A DNA stretch of 64,000 bases, from positions 9,212 to 73,211 of the forward strand of contig CAWAPS010000010.1 in NCBI GenBank assembly GCA_963783945.1. Direction: 5' to 3'. Positions 27,583 through 35,449 of this stretch are shown one piece after another. How positions within the stretch are numbered: the first letter of the stretch is position 1; the number at the start of each line of letters is the position of its first letter. The notes under the pieces are model-generated. The model was not told the origin of the DNA. It did no database searches and saw nothing but the letters and a program-made list of their open reading frames with translations. This stretch comes from CAWAPS01 sp963783945. Lineage in GTDB: Bacteria; Actinomycetota; Acidimicrobiia; Acidimicrobiales; Palsa-688. The position numbers were made by a program, and so were the translations under genes.

Positions 27583-28791
27583 GTGGGGCAAATGGGGCAA
27601 CTTGTAGGGTCTGGTACTTTGGCGCGCTCGGCGACGAGGCGCTTCATTCCCGGTCTGGTCGTCGTGGCTGGCCTGACTTTGGCTGGCTGTGGGGGTAGTT
27701 CCCACCACAACGCTTCTGCAACCAGCGGAGGTGGGTCTAGCAGCGGCAGTCTGACCGCTTTGTGCAAGGACAACGCCCAGAATTCTCTGCCCGACAATCC
27801 GAGCGCCAAACAGTACTCCCAAGGTGCCGCAATCGTTCAGCACATGATCAACGACGCGCCCGCTACCGTGCCCGCCACCATCAAGAGCGAAATGAAGGAA
27901 GTGCAATCCGACCTGGTTTCGCTGTCGAAGAACGGGACAGTGTCGGACCAAACCGCCTTCACCACCGCGGCCCAGGACGTCGACAGCTGGCTGGGGGACA
28001 ACTGTGGCAGTGCTGGGGGAAGCACCGGCGCGGCGGCCACGACCTCTCCGACCACAGCCGCGGCAAGCGGCAGTTCAGGTTCGCCTGTGAGCCTGGCATC
28101 TTTCTGCAGTGACCTCAGCGGCGCCGTCAACCCCATGGTCTCGGCGACCGATCCGGCGTCGGGGAACACGCCGTCGCAGAGCGACCTGCAACAGTACGAA
28201 ACCACAGTCATGAAGCTCATCAACGAGGCGGCAGCGCCCGCTATTTCAACTGCCTTCGGTGGTGACACGAATGTTTTGACGCCGTTGACCAACGGCCTGG
28301 GTACCCTCTCGCAAGACTTAACGAATGCTGTTAACGGATCAGATCCACTGGCCGTCACAGCGGTGAACGGTGACGCCACTCTTTTGCAGACTTGGGCGAC
28401 CTCTAACTGCGGGTCGAGTAGCTCGGGCAACTCGACCAGCGCCGCTCCCACACCGACCACCGCGCCGGCCGACTCTTCCTCTGGCGCAGCTACAGGTAGC
28501 CAGGCCGGGGATGCGAGTTGGTGTAACACTCTCGGGACTGTCCTCAGCGCCATCCAAGATCCGTCGAATGATGCAGAGAACGGGCACGCTCCGTCCCAGT
28601 CCACTGTGCAAAACTGGGATGACACTGTCACGGATCTTGTGAGCAACGCTCCTGAGTCCGCCCAAGAGGGCACGACCGCCATCTACTTGCAGAACCTCTC
28701 GCAAGACCTGGACAGTGCTGTTAACGGTGACCAGGACGCCCTCACGTCGCTCCCTCAAGATGCGGCAACTCTTCTAACTGCCAACTGTTGA
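27583..28791 (+). CDS. Lipoprotein with three tandem cysteine-bounded repeats, 402 aa
   Basis: The signal peptide (FIPGLVVVAGLTLAGC, lipobox LAGC) predicts membrane anchoring outside the cell. Three homologous units of roughly 90-110 residues follow, each beginning with an aromatic or hydrophobic residue plus Cys (LCKDNA, FCSDLS, WCNTLG) and ending in -NC (DNC, SNC, ANC), separated by Ser/Thr/Gly/Ala-rich linkers. Each unit has a conserved middle, for example LSQDLTNAVNGSDPLAV and LSQDLDSAVNGDQDALT, suggesting a helical bundle closed by one disulfide. No enzymatic motif is present. The GTG start follows AAAGGGGCA. It may bind a ligand or the cell wall; this is inference from architecture. Confidence 0.75.
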   Translation: MGQMGQLVGSGTLARSATRRFIPGLVVVAGLTLAGCGGSSHHNASATSGGGSSSGSLTALCKDNAQNSLPDNPSAKQYSQGAAIVQHMINDAPATVPATIKSEMKEVQSDLVSLSKNGTVSDQTAFTTAAQDVDSWLGDNCGSAGGSTGAAATTSPTTAAASGSSGSPVSLASFCSDLSGAVNPMVSATDPASGNTPSQSDLQQYETTVMKLINEAAAPAISTAFGGDTNVLTPLTNGLGTLSQDLTNAVNGSDPLAVTAVNGDATLLQTWATSNCGSSSSGNSTSAAPTPTTAPADSSSGAATGSQAGDASWCNTLGTVLSAIQDPSNDAENGHAPSQSTVQNWDDTVTDLVSNAPESAQEGTTAIYLQNLSQDLDSAVNGDQDALTSLPQDAATLLTANC

Positions 28792-29262
28792 TCAGCTCGA
28801 ACTAGCGCTGAACCCGTATCGCTGGACCCAGTCCCAGACCTCCAGGGCTGACAGCCGGTAGGTTCGGCCACCATCGGGATCGCTCATCTCTCTGCACCAG
28901 TAGAGATGGTTCTCGAGGTGGCCGATACCGCCGTACACGTTGCGCAGGGCTCACTCACGATGCATGGGGGCGAGCCCGCCCGTTATCGAGCCCACCCAGG
29001 TCCCCCAATGGTGCGCCTCGACGGCCTCACCACATAGCTCGCAGTTCTCGCCGACCGGGGTGGGCACTTGGACCGCGTCGTCACAGACACCTGAGGGCCA
29101 GGGCTCGCCGAAGTAGGTGCGCGATCTGAGTTCGCCATCCGGCCCCGGAGGTCTTTCCTGCGGGCTTTCGACCTGTGGTCCGGATCGGGGGAGCCCGAGC
29201 GGAACAGGCTCCGCGACCACTTCATTGGGCAGTGTTGCAAATGAACAGCCCTCAAGCGACAT
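28792..29262 (-). pseudogene. Hypothetical protein interrupted by an in-frame TGA
   Basis: One continuous frame from ATG 29262 to TGA 28792-28794 is broken only by a TGA at 28951-28953. Upstream are a CxxC pair (CELCGEAVEAHHWGTW) and MHRE; downstream AL(R)NVYGGIGHLENHLYW and ALEVWDWVQRYG. The family pattern, as I know it, has Cys at the stop (HREC), so TGC has become TGA. The protein looks like a small zinc-binding hypothetical of mobile elements. Its stop abuts the lipoprotein stop on the other strand. Confidence 0.6.
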
Positions 29263-29461
29263 AGATCTCACCGGTGACTGGATCTACACCCACGCTCTCG
29301 CGCCCTCGAAGCATGACAACAAATTGGTCACCTGAGAGAGGATCGACGGTAACAACCTTATCCGGCCAGGAAAGTTCACCATTGAGGCGAGCCTCGAACT
29401 CCTGCCTCTCGGTGGCGTGCTTGGCCCGCAGCAGATCCTGGTGGCCGGCGGTGCCGGCATA
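29252..29461 (-). pseudogene. 5'-truncated hypothetical protein
   Basis: The minus-strand frame opens after a TAA at 29462-29464 and reads GHQDLLRAKHATERQEFEAR then VVTVDPLSGDQFVVMLRGRE and ends GVDPVTGEIYVA at 29252. It has a natural sequence but no start. It overlaps the next gene's start by 11 bases, so the two were once coupled. Confidence 0.45.
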
Positions 29462-30092
29462 TTACGGGCGCTTCAACGTGGGGCTGATTGGCTGCCCCTG
29501 GGCCGGTCCATGAGCGAGTTCTGACGGCCGCGACGCATCCTTCGGGCGTCTTGCTCCCAAGAAGTTGTTCACGGGAATATGTGGGCGGCGGCACTCGGCC
29601 AGCGGGGACCCTCACCTCAAAGCGAGGTAGACGGTGACGCGACTTGCCGACCCCAGTCGACGACGGGGTACGTCCGTGACCCAGTCTAGGCGGCTCGGAC
29701 TAGCACCTCACCCTGGAACAAGGGTGGTGTACTCAGGGGGTCAAACGCCCCTCCGACACCGAACAAACGTTCGATTAACCAGATTCAGTAGGGCGGAGGA
29801 GGATCTGGAAGTCAAGGATCGAGTTGGGGCCGCGAGGATGCGCCACCTGTCCCTGACCGGCATTTATATGGGGCATGACCCGGCCGGATATGGGTGCGTG
29901 GTAGGGGACACACGGCATCGTCGTCGTGTGATTGGGCCGGCTCGCCGAGAGTCCAGCAGTCGGCTGGGTCCCCTGTCATCATGTACTTGGTCGGCCGGAC
30001 CGTCACCGCCACATCGTCCATCGAGCCGCGCCGGCGAGCCTCGACAACCGCTCGCTCGCCTGTCGGCCGCGAGCAGTGACAGACTGAACCGG
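29462..30092. other. Intergenic/degraded stretch
   Basis: The long plus-strand frame here is Arg/Ser/Pro-rich and judged non-coding, although it is continuous with the small gene that follows. Confidence 0.3.
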
Positions 30093-30368
30093 GTGACGCT
30101 CGGACAGCGAAGCCAGGCCGCCCTGGACGACTTTCTCGCCACCGCGAACACCGGAGCTCGCCACCACCCCCTGGACACGCGGCGTTGGAACGTCTTCATC
30201 ATCGCGGTGCGCATCGACGGCGGAACGGTCGACTATCTAGCGTTGAGTGAACGGCTCAGCGAGACCGGCTTCGACGAAGACACCGCGAACAGTCTTCTCG
30301 GCTCGCTTACCGACGGGCTCGAACTGCTCAAGATGTGGGACGACCGGGACATCGACCCACCAAAGTAG
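30093..30368 (+). CDS. Small hypothetical protein, 91 aa
   Basis: From GTG 30093 the frame has normal composition: RSQAALDDFLATANTGARHH, RRWNVFIIAVRIDGGTVDYL, LSETGFDEDTANSLLGSLTD, LELLKMWDD. The upstream part of the same open frame is of a different, improbable composition, so the short start is preferred. The family is not recognised. It may be a small helical soluble protein. Confidence 0.5.
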   Translation: MTLGQRSQAALDDFLATANTGARHHPLDTRRWNVFIIAVRIDGGTVDYLALSERLSETGFDEDTANSLLGSLTDGLELLKMWDDRDIDPPK

Positions 30369-30579
30369 GCGCCTTCTGGCCGCCGACGATCTGGTACCTG
30401 GTCGGCGTGCGCTCATTATCCGAGCCGAACGGCGACGCCCCCGCGCCCGAGCAGCTCGAGCGAACCCTCAACCGGATCCGCCAGGAACTCGACGACTTTG
30501 ACCCGGGACTCCACTCCCGTTCGGCTGGCCGTGATCGGCAGCATCGCCTTCGCCACAGACCCCCAAACCGTCGGGCCGA
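30369..30579. other. Intergenic between convergent genes
   Basis: No coding signal recognised. Confidence 0.3.
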
Positions 30580-31161
30580 TCAATTCCGAAATTTGATCGC
30601 CAGCCGCTGCATGTCTGTCGCTGCGTTGGCTGGGTCCAGAAGGTAGCGACCGTTAACGAGAGCGTTTCGGACCGCCGCCACCGTTGAGTGGATGTCCTGG
30701 CTCGACGAATCCAAGACGTGGGCTTCAAAGCTGCCGAGGTCCTCGAAGGCGTCGAACATTTTGCTGACAGCATCCCCATCGACAAGATCGTCCGGGGCTT
30801 GGCGGGCGGTGGCTCTCTGGAGGGCAACCTGCCGGGATGGTCTCAAGACGACATAGTGCGTAGCAGCGCGCCCTTCGGCGATGCGCAGCCAATGGGGCAG
30901 GAACCAGGGGCCAATGATGCCGTCGACGAAGACGTCGTAGCCTCCGTTACCGAACTCGATGGCGGCCGCTGCCATCGAGCTGGTGACTGTCCCGTTCTGG
31001 CGGCCGGTGCCCGCCATCCATGGCGGGACGTATCCGGCGACGATCCAGTGAGACATCTGGTCGCCCACAAGATGAACGCCTAGTCGACTCGAGGCGGCCA
31101 GGCGGGAAGTGACGGTGGTCTTACCCGCCCCTGGCGGACCAGTGACGATAGTAATGGGCAC
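30580..31161 (-). CDS. P-loop kinase / AAA_33-type ATPase, 193 aa
   Basis: Walker A motif GPPGAGKTT lies at about residues 7-15, directly after the start (GTG 31161, VPITIVTGPPG). The start is set by AAGGAGG just upstream. The rest has the layout of small-molecule kinases of the gluconate kinase/chloramphenicol phosphotransferase type: VHLVGDQMSHW, FVDGIIGPWFLPHWL, YVVLRPSRQVALQRATAR, and an acidic D-A-V-S-K-M-F-D lid region. It probably phosphorylates a small substrate. Which one is unknown. Confidence 0.8.
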   Translation of the reverse strand: MPITIVTGPPGAGKTTVTSRLAASSRLGVHLVGDQMSHWIVAGYVPPWMAGTGRQNGTVTSSMAAAAIEFGNGGYDVFVDGIIGPWFLPHWLRIAEGRAATHYVVLRPSRQVALQRATARQAPDDLVDGDAVSKMFDAFEDLGSFEAHVLDSSSQDIHSTVAAVRNALVNGRYLLDPANAATDMQRLAIKFRN

Positions 31162-31302
31162 GGCCCTCCTTGGAATCGACGAGTTGACTTGACTCGGAAC
31201 GCTCAGAAGGCCACGGAGTGATCGTAGCACGGTGTCTTGCGGGATCCCGATGCGCACAACAGCCGCGGACATCTTTGACGTTGGAGCGGACAGGCCGTCG
31301 CA
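31162..31302. other. Leader of the kinase gene
   Basis: It holds the AAGGAGG ribosome binding site at about 31165-31171. A promoter was not resolved. Confidence 0.3.
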
Positions 31303-31960
31303 TCACTCGGCGATCCGGCGTGTCTTCGCTGCCGTCACCTGGGTTGTGTCAACCCTGGAAAGCACCAAGAGCGTGTCTCCGTCGGAGGCGAGCCGGTCTC
31401 GGGCGCCGTTGCTGATCGGATCGAGCGATGCCTGTTGTTTGCACGGCGTGCTCACAGCCGACTGTGTAGGCCAGGAGCCACGCGGCGGAAGCTCCAACGG
31501 CCGCCCATTGGCCGGGCGTAAGTGTCCTTCCGGCAGCGCGTTCGTAGTCTCGGACGAAGCTGCCGATCTGGCCGGCGTCGGGAAAATCGCTGCCTACTGG
31601 TTCGCTGGTGACCGACCAGGGCACCGCCGCCTGGCCGATCGCGGTGGACTCAGCGGCCAAACTGACGCTGTCCCAGCCGTATACGGCCACCACTACGCCC
31701 TCCCGGGCCCGCACGTTCCTGGCCGACCAATCGTCGTGGCCTTCGTCGCCGGCGGCTGATCGTCGGCAAGGCGCCAATCCTCTGGCCCAACGCTTGCCCG
31801 CAGCAAGCGCCCACTCGCGGCACCTAGGGGATGCTCGCGTCGGGCTTCCCGTCGCGCGTTCTGGGACGGTCACCGCTTCGGGTAAAGAAAGCCGAGCACT
31901 GGTTCGGAGCGCCGTCGCTGAGTTCTTCGGGGTCTTCGAGTCCGTGATTGTGCGCCTTCG
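31303..31960 (-). pseudogene. Aminoglycoside phosphotransferase-like kinase, frameshifted
   Basis: The catalytic-loop equivalent GHDDWSARNVRAREGVVVAV with YGWDSVSLA is clear (HxDxxxxN and the D of the DFG-like motif), followed by FVRDYERAAGRTLTPGQWAA and GASAAWLLAYTVGCEHAV. The C-terminal tail ARDRLASDGDTLLVLS is in another frame, and the N-terminal ATP-binding lobe is not in one frame. The gene is broken at both ends. Confidence 0.65.
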
Positions 31961-32142
31961 GCCACGGTCGAGCCATATCTGGGTTGTGGGCGGCATGGGG
32001 TGCCGAGGGTCGTGAGCAAGGCTAAGTGATATGGCCGTGGATTGTCGTCACAACAGAAAGGCATCCTTTCGACCGGCACCCACGCGGATAGGGCAGTATG
32101 TGGGCTCGTTCGATTCGTATCGGCACCATTGGAGGAACCCGT

Positions 32143-32433
32143 ATGTATGCAGTCATCGGACGGGTGAAGATCAAGCCGGGCCACGAGGGCGAAACTCGGG
32201 CGATGGTCGCCGACCATGGCATCGCCATGGTGGAAGGCATGACTGGGTCGTCTGGCGGCTACTGGTCGCGAACCACCAACGGGAGTGATGTCATTCAGCA
32301 CTCGTTTTGGCTGTTCGACACCGAAGAGAACGCCCGATCTGCCGAGGCGACCTTCAGCGCACTCCGCAACATGGCGGAGGCGCCTGCGACCTTCGTCAGC
32401 GTGGATGTGTGTGAGGTCATCGGCCAGGCATAG
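32143..32433 (+). CDS. ABM-like (antibiotic biosynthesis monooxygenase fold) small protein, 96 aa
   Basis: Dimeric alpha/beta-barrel-like pattern: MYAVIGRVKIKPGHEGETRA, then YWSRTTNGSDVIQHSFWLFD and a VSVDVCEVIG last strand. The start ATG 32143 is set by GGAGGA six bases upstream. Such proteins act as small cofactor-free oxygenases or as accessory folds in catabolic clusters; no catalytic residue can be named. It is followed after 19 bases by the SRPBCC fragment, so the two formed an operon. Confidence 0.75.
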   Translation: MYAVIGRVKIKPGHEGETRAMVADHGIAMVEGMTGSSGGYWSRTTNGSDVIQHSFWLFDTEENARSAEATFSALRNMAEAPATFVSVDVCEVIGQA

Positions 32434-32452
32434 TCGGAACCCCGGGAGGTTG

Positions 32453-32635
32453 ATGATGCAGGAGATTCATGGAACAGCGAGTGGCCGCGTGACGGCTGCT
32501 CCGGACGCGGTGTTTCGGTTGATCACCGACGTTGACCGACTGCCGGACTGGAACCGCGCCATCGAAGTCGTCGTGGCGCCGGCACCCGATCTGGCCCCCG
32601 GTGTTGAGTGGGTGGTGAAGATGCACCCGCGTTAG
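32453..32635 (+). pseudogene. SRPBCC (START-like) protein truncated by recombination
   Basis: A good ribosome binding site (GGGAGG) precedes ATG 32453, and the product begins EIHGTASGRVTAAPDAVFRL, ITDVDRLPDWNRAIEVVV, the normal N-terminus of a polyketide-cyclase/START protein. After about 60 of an expected 140-150 residues it stops exactly where homology to an inverted integrase begins. Confidence 0.75.
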
Positions 32636-32990
32636 GGCGTCGATCACGAGCTGCGGCAGGGCCACCACCCGCCGGCCGGCGTCGGTTTTGGGTTCGGTGA
32701 CCAGGCGCCGGCCCTTTCCAGGTTCACGACCTGTTCGGCGACAGTGACGGTGCCGGCGTCGAGGTCGACATGGTGCTCACGCAGGGCGAGCAACTCGCCC
32801 AGGCGCAAGCCTCCGAAGCCGGCGAGCAGGATCAGGGCGCGCCATCGCGTCCCGATGGCGTCGGCCAAGTCGAGGACCAGCTCCAGTCCTACGATGGGGC
32901 GTTCGGCAGATCGCTCTACGCCAGCCCCGGCTGCTGGCGGGGGTTGGTTTGGGTCAAACCATCGGGGACCGCTGTGGCGAGAATGGCCCT
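32636..32990 (-). pseudogene. Tyrosine recombinase (integrase) fragment
   Basis: Minus-strand blocks in different frames: LRAILATAVPDGLTQTNP, then ERSAERPIVGLELVLDLADA, WRALILLAGFGGLRLGELLA (with the catalytic-region GLRxGEL signature and its Arg), HHVDLDAGTVTVAEQVV, and RRVVALPQLVIDAL. This is the first half of the catalytic domain of actinophage-type integrases; the HxxR and Tyr parts are absent. At least two frameshifts are present. Confidence 0.75.
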
Positions 32991-33188
32991 GAGCAGGCGG
33001 TAGGGACTTGGCGGCTGTCCGTCCCCCGACGACGCTCGATCTCGTCCTAACGCTCTCCCACGCGACCCCCGGGATGATGGCGCTAATCGAAGTGACGGTG
33101 AATCTGGGTCGTCGATGGAAGGCCGTTAACCAGCTCAGCCGTACTGCACCGGGTCGAATACCCCCACTTCACAACGGTGCGTAGCTGG
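32991..33188. other. Intergenic stretch, nothing recognised
   Basis: No gene. Confidence 0.3.
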
Positions 33189-33815
33189 TCATGGTTGACT
33201 TCCGCGCAGTTCCACATATAGGGCGTGGGCTTCGGCGGTGACAACGTCACCATGAAGGATGGCACCATAAAGGAACCGCTTGCGACCGTCGATCTGCTCG
33301 AAGCGGCCTTCGACCTTCAGTGGCTTCAAGACCGGGGTGACCGCTCTATAGGAGACGTTGAGGTAGGCAGTTCGGCTGACGGTGCGTCGATACTGGGCCA
33401 GTTGAGCAAGTGCCTGGTCGAATACCAGCGGAATGCTGCCGCCGTGCGCAGCGCTATTGGCGCCGAGGTAGAAGGGACTCAGGGTCAGCCGTGCACTCAT
33501 ATGGTCGTCGCTGAGACGCACGTCCTCGAGAACTGGAGCAAAGGTGCGGGTGTGCGCGCTGCGAACTATGTCGTCCCATCCGCCCGTCGGCCGAGTGGCG
33601 AGTGAGTAAGGTTCGAGTTGGGCGGTGATTTCGGCGAGCTGTTTGGTGACTGAATCGACGACGTCGCTCGGCGCGACCGTGCCAATTACCCCGTCCTGAA
33701 CGCGGCGTAACTCCAGCGCCAGCCGTTCGAGCCGGGCATTCGGCTCCACTGCGGCCAGTATCCGACTGTCCAGGGCGGTAGAAGGTTTTGGATCATTGGC
33801 CACGTGCTCGACCAT
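33189..33815 (-). CDS. Hotdog-fold acyl-CoA thioesterase (PaaI/4HBT type), 208 aa
   Basis: The N-terminal 90 residues are helical. The C-terminal half is a hotdog domain with the active-site helix context GANSAAHGGSIPLVFDQALA and the strands RTAYLNVSYRAVTPVLKPLK and AEAHALYVEL. It would hydrolyse an acyl-CoA. The start is uncertain: ATG 33815 directly abuts GGAGG, while GTG 33803 has a 12-base gap. It lies downstream of a CMD gene and TetR on the same strand, fitting a catabolic operon that produces CoA esters. Confidence 0.8.
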   Translation of the reverse strand: MVEHVANDPKPSTALDSRILAAVEPNARLERLALELRRVQDGVIGTVAPSDVVDSVTKQLAEITAQLEPYSLATRPTGGWDDIVRSAHTRTFAPVLEDVRLSDDHMSARLTLSPFYLGANSAAHGGSIPLVFDQALAQLAQYRRTVSRTAYLNVSYRAVTPVLKPLKVEGRFEQIDGRKRFLYGAILHGDVVTAEAHALYVELRGSQP

Positions 33816-33837
33816 CCTCCGGGAGAGTCAGTGTCCC

Positions 33838-34047
33838 TTACCCTGATGGACGCAAGGTAAGTGGGTTAATCAGCAGTATCTTGCTGGCAGTGAGTCCCTG
33901 CGCGGTGTGTGTCGCCGTATCGATCAGGAACTTTTCGTAGTTGCTGCATTCAGGTGCCAGTCGCTCTTCGTCTTCTTTCAAAGGATGGATAGTAACGATC
34001 GCCCGGTGGCCGAATCGTCGCCTGTCTTCGCTGCATCGACGCCGCAC
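33838..34047 (-). CDS. Small hypothetical ORF between CMD and thioesterase genes, 69 aa
   Basis: The frame from GTG 34047 reads RRFGHRAIVTIHPLKEDEER then PECSNYEKFLIDTATHTAQG and KILLINPLTLRPSG. The second half has a plausible protein sequence; the first is Arg-rich. It lies in the same orientation as its neighbours with 22 bases to the next gene. No ribosome binding site was found. It could be a genuine small gene or a remnant of a larger one. Confidence 0.35.
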   Translation of the reverse strand: MRRRCSEDRRRFGHRAIVTIHPLKEDEERLAPECSNYEKFLIDTATHTAQGLTASKILLINPLTLRPSG

Positions 34048-34104
34048 GGGCTGCTCTCGCTCCCTGGAGGACGGGACGTCATTGAACCCGTGGGGTGCGC
34101 GTGC

Positions 34105-34497
34105 TCATTCGAGATTGCCCCGAACATCGCTGAGGTCTGCCCGCTCCACGAAGTCAGCTACAGCGGCGGCGGCCGAAACCGTCAGCGGGAAACCGACATA
34201 CGGGGTCAGCTGAATGATGATCTCTCCAATCTCCTGCTTGCTGAGACCGTTCGCCAGGCCGCGCAGGACGTGGAGCTTGAGCTCGTCGTGACAGTTGATG
34301 GCCACGAGGGCCGCGATTGTCGCGATGCTGCGGTCTCGTGCCGTGAGCTCGGTCCTGGACCACACCTGACCATATGCGAAGCTGGTTGCCAGCTCGCCGA
34401 TGCTCGGGACGAGACGGGAGAGCTGCGGAGTGATCGGCGCCAACACTTCGGCGCGCAACGCGTCGATTGAGGCCGTTTCAGCGGCATGGTCGGACAT
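34105..34497 (-). CDS. Carboxymuconolactone decarboxylase-like (CMD/AhpD fold) protein, 130 aa
   Basis: Single CMD domain: QVWSRTELTARDRSIATIAA, INCHDELKLHVLRGLANGLS, then KQEIGEIIIQLTPYVGFPLT. Domain order and length match gamma-carboxymuconolactone decarboxylases. The CxxC of AhpD peroxidases is absent, so decarboxylase or hydratase-type chemistry is more likely than redox activity. The start ATG 34497 is three bases after the stop of the preceding small ORF, which itself overlaps tetR, making a three-gene operon. Confidence 0.82.
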   Translation of the reverse strand: MSDHAAETASIDALRAEVLAPITPQLSRLVPSIGELATSFAYGQVWSRTELTARDRSIATIAALVAINCHDELKLHVLRGLANGLSKQEIGEIIIQLTPYVGFPLTVSAAAAVADFVERADLSDVRGNLE

Positions 34498-34500
34498 CGG

Positions 34501-34662
34501 TCAGTGGACGCGGGGCTGGGTGGTCAGGCCGGCCCCCTTTTTCGATAGTGAGTTGTTGCCGTAGATATCGGGCAAGGCCTGGGCATCGGTAGTGATGCGA
34601 GCTACCGCCAAGTGCTGGCGCACGCTCTGGTAGGCCGCTTCCCGCTCTTCCGGGACCATCAT
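34501..34662 (-). CDS. 53-aa ORF between tetR and the CMD gene
   Basis: Starts at ATG 34662 with GGAGG eight bases upstream, and its start overlaps the tetR stop as ATGA. Ends at TGA 34501-34503, just before the CMD start. The product begins MMVPEEREAAYQSVRQHLAV, very like the start MMTQAEREAAYERVRRELGV of the double-CMD protein at 44853, then runs through DALPDIYGNN-type residues to TTQPRVH. It is therefore either a split-off N-terminal helix of a CMD protein or a small subunit. The good translation signals argue for expression. Confidence 0.65.
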   Translation of the reverse strand: MMVPEEREAAYQSVRQHLAVARITTDAQALPDIYGNNSLSKKGAGLTTQPRVH

Positions 34663-35423
34663 CGCCTTATCCTCCTATCTGGGTGGATGTCGTCCTGCTG
34701 GCGCTGGGCGGATTCGTCGCACCATAGGGTGCTGGGGGGTCCGAGGGTGGCAATGTGTTCGAGGAGCCTCCTGCTCGCTCGGGGCCGTGCCACTGCCAGG
34801 AGAGCTAGGTCGTAGGCCTGGAGCACTCCGGCGCGCAGCGCCGCGGTGTCGATCTCGCCGAGAGCCCACTGGCGCAGGATGTGGCGGTAAACCGCTCCGG
34901 CGTGGTCCACGAGCACGTGAGGTGCAAGGTCGTCGCGCAACAGACCTGTCTCGATGGCGCTCCGGACTGCGTCGACTGTGTGCGCCCGCCCTCTCCAGTG
35001 CAGGCGCACGTCGAGTTCTTCGTCGGACATCACGGCCAGCAGGACGGCCTTTGGCAGGGCGACCATGTTTTCGACCGAGATGGTGACGACCTGCCAAAGC
35101 CGTTCGATGGGATCGGTGGCTGCGGCGTCGAGGACGGCGGTGCCGACGGCGTCCAAGGAGTGCTGCACCAACGCCGCCAGGAGGCCCCTTTTGTCGCCGA
35201 ACAAGTTGTAGAGGGTGCGTACGCTGACATCGATGTGACTCGCCAGTCGGCGCATCGACAACTGCTCGAGTCCCTGTTCCTCGATGATCTCACGGGCGGC
35301 TTCGAGGATCCGCCGGCTGTTGCGGTCACGCACTCGAGAGCGGCGGGGCGGCACGGTGTCGAAGAAATAGTACGACCGGTCGATGCCCTGGACTGTAGCA
35401 GAAGTAGAGGGGAGTTGCCACAC
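34659..35423 (-). CDS. TetR-family repressor
   Basis: N-terminal HTH typical of TetR: NSRRILEAAREIIEEQGLEQ, LSMRRLASHIDVSVRTLYNL and FGDKRGLLAALVQHSL, followed by an all-helical ligand-binding domain. It should bind an operator and release it on binding a pathway metabolite. The GTG 35423 start lies inside the inverted repeat between this gene and the divergent regulator. An internal GTG at 35354 gives a more usual N-terminus, so the start is not settled. It heads an operon with the 53-aa ORF and the CMD gene. Confidence 0.85.
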   Translation of the reverse strand: MWQLPSTSATVQGIDRSYYFFDTVPPRRSRVRDRNSRRILEAAREIIEEQGLEQLSMRRLASHIDVSVRTLYNLFGDKRGLLAALVQHSLDAVGTAVLDAAATDPIERLWQVVTISVENMVALPKAVLLAVMSDEELDVRLHWRGRAHTVDAVRSAIETGLLRDDLAPHVLVDHAGAVYRHILRQWALGEIDTAALRAGVLQAYDLALLAVARPRASRRLLEHIATLGPPSTLWCDESAQRQQDDIHPDRRIRR

Positions 35424-35449
35424 CGTAATAAAAGACGTACGGTGTGGCA
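35416..35449. promoter_or_regulatory. Perfect inverted repeat (TetR operator) with divergent promoters
   Basis: TGCCACACCGTA (35416-35427) and TACGGTGTGGCA (35438-35449) are perfect 12-bp arms around a 10-bp spacer. Read either way, the repeat contains a -35-like (T/C)TGCCA and, 17 bases on, a -10-like TACGGT, followed within a few bases by a GTG codon on both sides. This suggests two overlapping divergent promoters with leaderless or near-leaderless messages, both shut off by TetR binding. Confidence 0.7.

Noticed and set aside
28951..28953. TGA as a selenocysteine codon
   Set aside because: No selenocysteine insertion element or selenoprotein context was seen; related sequences have Cys, so a nonsense mutation is simpler.
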